Source: Pseudomonas sp. G.S.17 (GTDB lineage Bacteria > Pseudomonadota > Gammaproteobacteria > Pseudomonadales > Pseudomonadaceae). Taken from it: DNA of 64,000 bases. Of the stretch, positions 58,999-64,000 are shown one piece after another. The first letter of the stretch is position 1; each line of letters starts with the position of its first letter. The notes beneath the pieces were generated by a model that was not told the DNA's origin, did no database searches, and worked only from the letters and a program-made list of their open reading frames with translations. The stretch is taken from NCBI RefSeq assembly GCF_038096165.1, contig NZ_CP151076.1, positions 3,531,501 through 3,595,500 of the forward strand, in the 5' to 3' direction. The position numbers and the translations under genes were made by a program.

Positions 58999-61900
58999 TC
59001 ATGGTGTTGCAGCGGGTTCCACGTTGACCTCCAGTGGCTCGGGAAAATCGACGTGCTGCGCGACTGGCACATCCCTCGATTGCTCCAGCAAATCGCTCAA
59101 CTCAGCATGCAACCGCTGCAAAGCACCTTCCTTGTCGACCCACCATTCGGTGGACCACAACCGCAGCAAATCCCAACCTAGACCGCGCAGAATCGCCCCG
59201 CGCACCTTGTCGCGGTCACGGGCGGTTGCCGCGCTGTGATAGGTCGCGCCGTCGCATTCGACACCCGCGAGGTAATCGCCCGGACGGTCGGGATGAACAA
59301 TCCCCAGATCAATGCGGAAACGTGACACGCCGATCTGCGGCACCACCTGCCAGCCCATCCGACGCAGCCCTTGCGCCACAGCTTCCTCGAACGGCGAATC
59401 GTAGCTGCCCACCGAACCCTGCACCGCCTCGGCCAATGCCCTCGGGCCGCGCTGGGCAAATTCGATGAAGTGTTTGAGATCCCGCACCGCGCGAGCGTTG
59501 GTGCGATTGAGATCGATCATCGACGGATCGAAGGACGAGAACACCAGCATCTCGCGACGCGAACGGGTAATGGCGACGTTCAAGCGCCGCCAGCCGCCGT
59601 CCTTGTTCAGTGGCCCGAAGTTCATCGACATCACTGGCGCACCCGGCTCGGTAGGTCCGTAACCAATGCCGAGCATGATCAGATCGCGCTCGTCGCCCTG
59701 TACCGTTTCCAGGTTCTTCACCACAACCGGTTCAGTCTGGCTGTCCTGAAAGAAGGGTTCGATCTGCGGGTATTGCTGACGGGCAGCGTCCATCAGGTCG
59801 TTAATGAGCTTCTGCTGATCGGAGTTCAGCGTGATGATGCCGATTGAATAACCCGCAGCAATGAACACCGGATCAGTCAGACGCTTGACCGTTTCCTGAA
59901 CGATGGCCTCGGCCTCCACCTGATTGCAACGCCCCTTGCCCTTGGCATAAACACCTTCGACACGCCGCCACTCGACCGCGCTGGCCCGGGTTTCAGCGGC
60001 CGGAAAGGTGATCAGGCTGCTGTCGTAATAACGGTGGTTGGAAAACGCGATCAGGCTTTCATGGCGGCTGCGGTAGTGCCAGCTGAGGCTGTGACTTGGC
60101 ACACCGGCACCCAGGCATTCGTCGAGAATGCTTTCCATGTCTTCGGCCGTGTCGTCGTCCTCGGCATTTGCACTGCGGTTGAAGAAATTGGTTGGCGGCA
60201 TCTGGCGTGGGTCACCGGCAATGACCACCTGTTTGCCCCGCGCGATGGAGCCGACGGCGTCCCAGGGCGCGATCTGTGACGCCTCGTCAAAGATCACCAG
60301 ATCGAACGGCGGCTGATCGGCCGGCAGGAACTGGGCAATCGACAGCGGACTCATGAGCATGCACGGCGCCAGCCGGTTCAGCGCATCGCCCATCTCGATG
60401 GCCAGCTGACGCACCGGTTTATGCCGCCGGGACTTTTGCAGCTCATGCTTGAGAATGGCGAAGCCGCTGTTCTTGGCAATGTCGTTCTTCGACGGAATCA
60501 GGCCACACAGCTTTGCGCGAATGTAGCGCACGGTGAGTTTCGCCAGCTCGTCGTCCAGACGGTTGAACGTGGCGATATCGCTCATATGCTCGGCAGCGAC
60601 GAAGGTTCTCAGCAATGGCTCGCCATCAATGCCTACTGTGGCAAACCAGTGGGAATACGCAGTAACAAACGTCGCTTCGATGGCCGAAGGCGGCAAGCTG
60701 CCCTGCTCCAGCGCCTGAGCCAAAGGCGCGAGCCCTGCTTCGCCCGCCTGCTCGCGGACCCGGCACCAGTCGCACCACGCCTTGAGCTGTCCTTCCTGTT
60801 GCTCAATAGCGGCACACGTCGCACGAAGCTCGGCAACGCTCGGCAGCATTTCGCTTTGGGTCACGGCCAGCTCGGCAAATAGCCGGACGGCGTCATCGTA
60901 GCGGGCCACGGCCTGCTGCAAGGTCGCCAGTGCCGTAGCGATCTGGCCGCCCGCGCCAAGCATGTCATTGGCGTCAATCACCAACCGTGACACGGCACTG
61001 CGCAACGCGATCAACTGCTCAGGTGACTCAACCAGCGCCCTGAGCCGGGCACGCAAACTTTCCGCCAGTACCACGGCTTTAAGCGTGCGGGCGCTGTCAC
61101 TGGCAAGTCCGTTCCAGCCGGGAATCGATTGCAATTCGGGAGCCAGCTTGTCCAGCTCCAGCAATTGCGCCTGCAAACGTTCAAAGATCAGCAGATCGCC
61201 TGGCACGTCCGGCAAACCCGCAGCACCACCCACCAAAGCCAGCTGCGTGGCGACTTTCTTTTTGCCGAGGTTAGCGAAGAACCAGAACTTGCCCTCGGCC
61301 TCTTGCCAGTCCCTGCGCATGGCCTCGACAGGAACCCGGCGACAGGCTTCGTCGGCGTAGTTCAGCGACAGACTTTCCTCCAGCTCGCGGTAATCGGCGA
61401 GCAACTGGCAAGCGTGCCGGCCGGCTTCGATACGCGCAATGGCATCCGGCGCGAAGGCGAACGACAGGTTCAGGCCGTGGCATTCAACGAGCAGACCGGC
61501 CAGATCATTCAGCTGTTGAAGGTGCGCCACTTCCGTTACCGGCAACGACAAGTGCGTCAACGCCAGTATTCTTTCAGCAGCGCTGATCAGGGCATCAAGT
61601 GCTTGGGGCAGTTCGCGGGCGCTGCTGACGATCTGCGCTTGCCAGGCGTTGGACCATTGGGTCTGCGCCAGCACACCAAACTTGCCCGACAGGTCACGCG
61701 CAGCGGTGCCATTCAGTCCCAGGCGGCGGGCGAGATCCAGCAAACCCGCGTACTGGTCCGCATCGTGTTCAATGCCTGCCGACCACGCCAGACGCGGCGT
61801 CGCGGGGCCATGGTCGCGCACGACACGACCAATGGCCTGATGCAACGACAGGCCGTTCGGCCAACGTCGATGCAACACTTCGACCATTTGATTGAGTCGC

Positions 61901-64000
61901 GAACGCAGCGTCTGTAACCGGTCGGCCTCACGCTGCCACTCCTCGGTGCTCAAGGTGTCGCGTACATCCCAGGCGCGGTCCAGTTGTTTGAGGACCTCGA
62001 CCTTGGACGCTTTGCTTGAATGCAGCTCCAGGCAAAATTCGCCCAGGCCTTTCTCTGCCAACCGGCGATACACCACGTCGAGTGCTGCACGCTTTTCCGC
62101 CACGAATAGCACGCGACGGCCGAGTGCCAGGTTGTGGGCGATCATGTTGGCAATGGTCTGGGATTTGCCGGTACCGGGCGGCCCGTCGAGCACGAAGCTG
62201 TGTTTACCCGCAGAAGCCACCACTGCCGAGAGCTGCGACGAGTCTGCCGCTAAGGGGGTGAACAGCTGTGCCGGTGTTACGGTCGCGTCGAGCTGCTCGG
62301 GGCGCGGGAAATCATCAGAGCCGGCAAAATCTTCACCGCCTGCATCGCGCTCCAGCAAGTGCCGGACCAGCGGGCTTTGCAGCAGCTGTGCTGCGTTGGC
62401 ATTGAGATCTTTCCACATCAGGTACTTGGCAAACGAGAAGGTGCCGAGCACCAGTTCGGTACTGACTTCGAACCCAGGCACATCGCGGACGGCGCGGCGC
62501 ACCTTATTCCAGATGCCCTCGACATCAATGCCGCTATCATCGCTCGGCAAATCGCCGTCCAGCCCCGGAATGACCAGCTCGAAATCGTGGCGCAGAAGTT
62601 CCAGCAACGTCAGGTTGAAGCGCGGTTCTTCGTCCAGCAAGCTCAGGGTGACCCCCGACAAGGCGCTTTTGCGTTCGAGTTTGACGGGCAGCAGAATCAG
62701 CGGCGCAGAGTAGCTTTTCGGGTCGTCGACACTTTTCTTCCACTTGAGAAAACCGATTGCCAGGAACAGCGTGTTCGCCCCGCCCTCCTCCAGATCGCTG
62801 CGTGCCTTGCGGAACAGATCAATCAACGTCGCTTCGAGTTTGGTTTTTTCCAGACTGGCAAGCACTTCGCCGCGAGCCAACGCCTGACGCGCGACTTCAT
62901 CGACCAGACTTTCATGATTCTGCTGTTCATAGAGTGCGGAGTCACGGCCACTGCTGTTCAGGTCCGGCACGGCCAGCACGCGGATACGCTGGCCGCTGGA
63001 CAGCAGATCTTCCAGAGCCGCCGGATCAGGGCACAACAAACGCACACCTTTGGCACTGTCCGGCAGGTGCAGCAAGCGATTGCGGGTGGTGAGGTCGAGC
63101 AGTTTGCGCTGCCAGAGCGTCAGCTTGCCTGCTGGCCCATCGCTGCTGTCGTTGATTTCCACGTCGAAGCCGGGCAGTAACGGCGCTTCTTCCAGGCCTT
63201 CAACAGCCGGTGGCGTTGCATCCGCCTCGGCTGGCGAATTCGGGCCGGGGGCCAGGGCTATCGGGCGAATCTTCTGCATCCGCGCGCGATGCACGTCGAT
63301 GGCCATGATGAACTGTTCATCGTCCAGTTGCCGCTCAGCAGCGGCGACTGCCTGACTGAAACCCGGCACCGGTGCCTGAGTCGCCAGGGTGGTTTCGAAC
63401 ACCACCATTTCCTTCAAGTCCAGGCGCTTGCGCACCGCCGACGCCTCGTCGGTCAACAACTGCGAGAACTCCTGAGGCTGCAGCCAGACACCCGCGAAAG
63501 CGTGGCCTTTGGTCATGATCAGCAAGGCATTCAACCCGGCCTGCTCCAAGGCGGCGGCAAACAGCAGCGCGGTGTCCAGACAGGTCGCCACGCCGTTTTC
63601 CAGGATCATGCCTGGCGGCCGGATTCTCTGGCCCTGCTGCTCGAAACTGGCGGGTGGCAGCGCGTAGCTCAGCTTGAAACCGCAGACTGCGGACCAGATC
63701 GCGGAAGCCAGTTCCCAGGTCCGTGTGCGTGACTTGCTTTCATAGCCGTCAATGCCGTCTTTCTTCCCGGCGCGGCGCAATACCTGCGAAGCGGCTTTGA
63801 GCACGCGGTCGACCGCAGGATCATTGGGCATGCAGAACGCAGCCAGCAACTCAGGCATGGCGCTGAGACCGCCCCACTCCGTGCGCGCCAGCAGTTCGGT
63901 CGCAACGCGTTGCTCGACGATCAGTTCGTCGCCCCGAGACAAGCGCAGCACGACTTCGGCGCCAAGGCTTTCAGTAAGGCCAGCCAGATAACCGGCGTTG
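58999..64000 (-). CDS. Large transglutaminase-like/SF1 helicase/Vsr-like nuclease protein (5' end outside window)
   Basis: More than 1650 residues; the frame is open to the window edge, so the start is not seen. Four parts can be read. (1) A transglutaminase-like module: GVATCLDTALLFAAALEQAG with a Cys (codon at 63580-63582) and GHAFAGVWL with a His (63502-63504). (2) A DUF4011-like region (LTLWQRKLLDLTTRNRLLHL). (3) An SF1 helicase split by a long insert: Walker A DGPPGTGKSQTIANM, Walker B LVIFDEASQI, GDPRQMPPT, WHYRSRHESL, VQGDERDLIMLGIG and NVAITRSRREML. (4) A C-terminal Vsr/REase-like nuclease (FRIDLGIVHPD; GVECDGATYH). Role unknown; a nucleic-acid surveillance or defence function is inference. 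Confidence 0.9.
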   Translation of the reverse strand, partial: NAGYLAGLTESLGAEVVLRLSRGDELIVEQRVATELLARTEWGGLSAMPELLAAFCMPNDPAVDRVLKAASQVLRRAGKKDGIDGYESKSRTRTWELASAIWSAVCGFKLSYALPPASFEQQGQRIRPPGMILENGVATCLDTALLFAAALEQAGLNALLIMTKGHAFAGVWLQPQEFSQLLTDEASAVRKRLDLKEMVVFETTLATQAPVPGFSQAVAAAERQLDDEQFIMAIDVHRARMQKIRPIALAPGPNSPAEADATPPAVEGLEEAPLLPGFDVEINDSSDGPAGKLTLWQRKLLDLTTRNRLLHLPDSAKGVRLLCPDPAALEDLLSSGQRIRVLAVPDLNSSGRDSALYEQQNHESLVDEVARQALARGEVLASLEKTKLEATLIDLFRKARSDLEEGGANTLFLAIGFLKWKKSVDDPKSYSAPLILLPVKLERKSALSGVTLSLLDEEPRFNLTLLELLRHDFELVIPGLDGDLPSDDSGIDVEGIWNKVRRAVRDVPGFEVSTELVLGTFSFAKYLMWKDLNANAAQLLQSPLVRHLLERDAGGEDFAGSDDFPRPEQLDATVTPAQLFTPLAADSSQLSAVVASAGKHSFVLDGPPGTGKSQTIANMIAHNLALGRRVLFVAEKRAALDVVYRRLAEKGLGEFCLELHSSKASKVEVLKQLDRAWDVRDTLSTEEWQREADRLQTLRSRLNQMVEVLHRRWPNGLSLHQAIGRVVRDHGPATPRLAWSAGIEHDADQYAGLLDLARRLGLNGTAARDLSGKFGVLAQTQWSNAWQAQIVSSARELPQALDALISAAERILALTHLSLPVTEVAHLQQLNDLAGLLVECHGLNLSFAFAPDAIARIEAGRHACQLLADYRELEESLSLNYADEACRRVPVEAMRRDWQEAEGKFWFFANLGKKKVATQLALVGGAAGLPDVPGDLLIFERLQAQLLELDKLAPELQSIPGWNGLASDSARTLKAVVLAESLRARLRALVESPEQLIALRSAVSRLVIDANDMLGAGGQIATALATLQQAVARYDDAVRLFAELAVTQSEMLPSVAELRATCAAIEQQEGQLKAWCDWCRVREQAGEAGLAPLAQALEQGSLPPSAIEATFVTAYSHWFATVGIDGEPLLRTFVAAEHMSDIATFNRLDDELAKLTVRYIRAKLCGLIPSKNDIAKNSGFAILKHELQKSRRHKPVRQLAIEMGDALNRLAPCMLMSPLSIAQFLPADQPPFDLVIFDEASQIAPWDAVGSIARGKQVVIAGDPRQMPPTNFFNRSANAEDDDTAEDMESILDECLGAGVPSHSLSWHYRSRHESLIAFSNHRYYDSSLITFPAAETRASAVEWRRVEGVYAKGKGRCNQVEAEAIVQETVKRLTDPVFIAAGYSIGIITLNSDQQKLINDLMDAARQQYPQIEPFFQDSQTEPVVVKNLETVQGDERDLIMLGIGYGPTEPGAPVMSMNFGPLNKDGGWRRLNVAITRSRREMLVFSSFDPSMIDLNRTNARAVRDLKHFIEFAQRGPRALAEAVQGSVGSYDSPFEEAVAQGLRRMGWQVVPQIGVSRFRIDLGIVHPDRPGDYLAGVECDGATYHSAATARDRDKVRGAILRGLGWDLLRLWSTEWWVDKEGALQRLHAELSDLLEQSRDVPVAQHVDFPEPLEVNVEPAATP

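Noticed and set aside
1..64000. tRNA, rRNA or CRISPR arrays
   Set aside because: No cloverleaf-like segments with the conserved T-loop, no rRNA-like blocks and no regularly spaced repeats were noticed by eye; a dedicated scan was not possible.
1..64000. Insertion sequences or integrase genes as the cause of the deletions
   Set aside because: No transposase or integrase frame and no terminal inverted repeats were recognised next to the relics.

Overview
The window looks like a chromosome segment of a fluorescent-group Pseudomonas. The evidence is a GC-rich composition, several proteins typical of that genus (AmiC/AmiR regulators, a FecI/FecR/TonB-receptor cassette, an AdhC/YahK-type alcohol dehydrogenase, a periplasmic Msr cluster) and an FliA-type promoter in front of a chemoreceptor. 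The genus call is inference from gene content; no rRNA or tRNA gene was seen.

Layout. 1-4 kb: an AraC regulator, two unassigned membrane proteins and a broken Cache-GGDEF gene. 4-10 kb: a minus-strand catabolic operon (TRAP binding protein, fused TRAP permease, LacI regulator, D-2-hydroxyacid dehydrogenase, amidohydrolase) behind tandem LacI-like operators. 10-15.3 kb: an ABC-ATPase relic, a HupE/UreJ protein, a Rhodococcus-type amidase with AmiC/AmiR control genes, and abutting amidase and TetR relics. 15.3-22.4 kb: a methyltransferase, a chemoreceptor, LysR-MFS-AroQ (probable quinate/shikimate use) and a drug-type MFS pump. 22.4-28.2 kb: an MFS relic, an iron-starvation sigma/anti-sigma/receptor cassette, MFS and LysR relics and a small lipoprotein. 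28.2-34.5 kb: an operon of D-2-hydroxyacid dehydrogenase, RraA-like aldolase, CitMHS carrier, HMG-CoA-lyase-like enzyme and CaiB CoA transferase, preceded by a LysR gene; together these could import, activate and cleave a branched hydroxy-di- or tricarboxylate. 34.8-40 kb: a bacteriophytochrome, a CheY-like regulator and a hybrid kinase. 40-42.5 kb: a LysR relic, an orphan OmpR-type regulator, a small membrane protein and an alcohol-dehydrogenase pseudogene. 42.5-48 kb: exported MsrB, DipZ and MsrA with a divergent two-component system, which fits a periplasmic methionine-sulfoxide repair unit. 48-53.4 kb: a GAF histidine kinase, a GGDEF-EAL protein overlapping a PhnD-like binding protein, and a BrnT/BrnA toxin-antitoxin pair. 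53.4-59 kb: an M20 peptidase gene with a late stop, a glutathione transferase, a fluoroacetate-dehalogenase-like hydrolase, a TonB receptor and an imperfect palindromic repeat. 59-64 kb: one very large protein, cut by the window edge, that joins a transglutaminase-like module, an SF1 helicase and a Vsr-like nuclease.

Two general points stand out. First, about ten genes or fragments are broken, from single nonsense mutations to deletion relics whose ends abut, which is a high load for 64 kb and suggests recent or continuing gene decay (or, for the point lesions, sequencing error). Second, sensing is heavily represented: three histidine kinases plus a phytochrome, four response-regulator proteins (AmiR-type included), two cyclic-di-GMP genes (one broken), a chemoreceptor and many one-component regulators.
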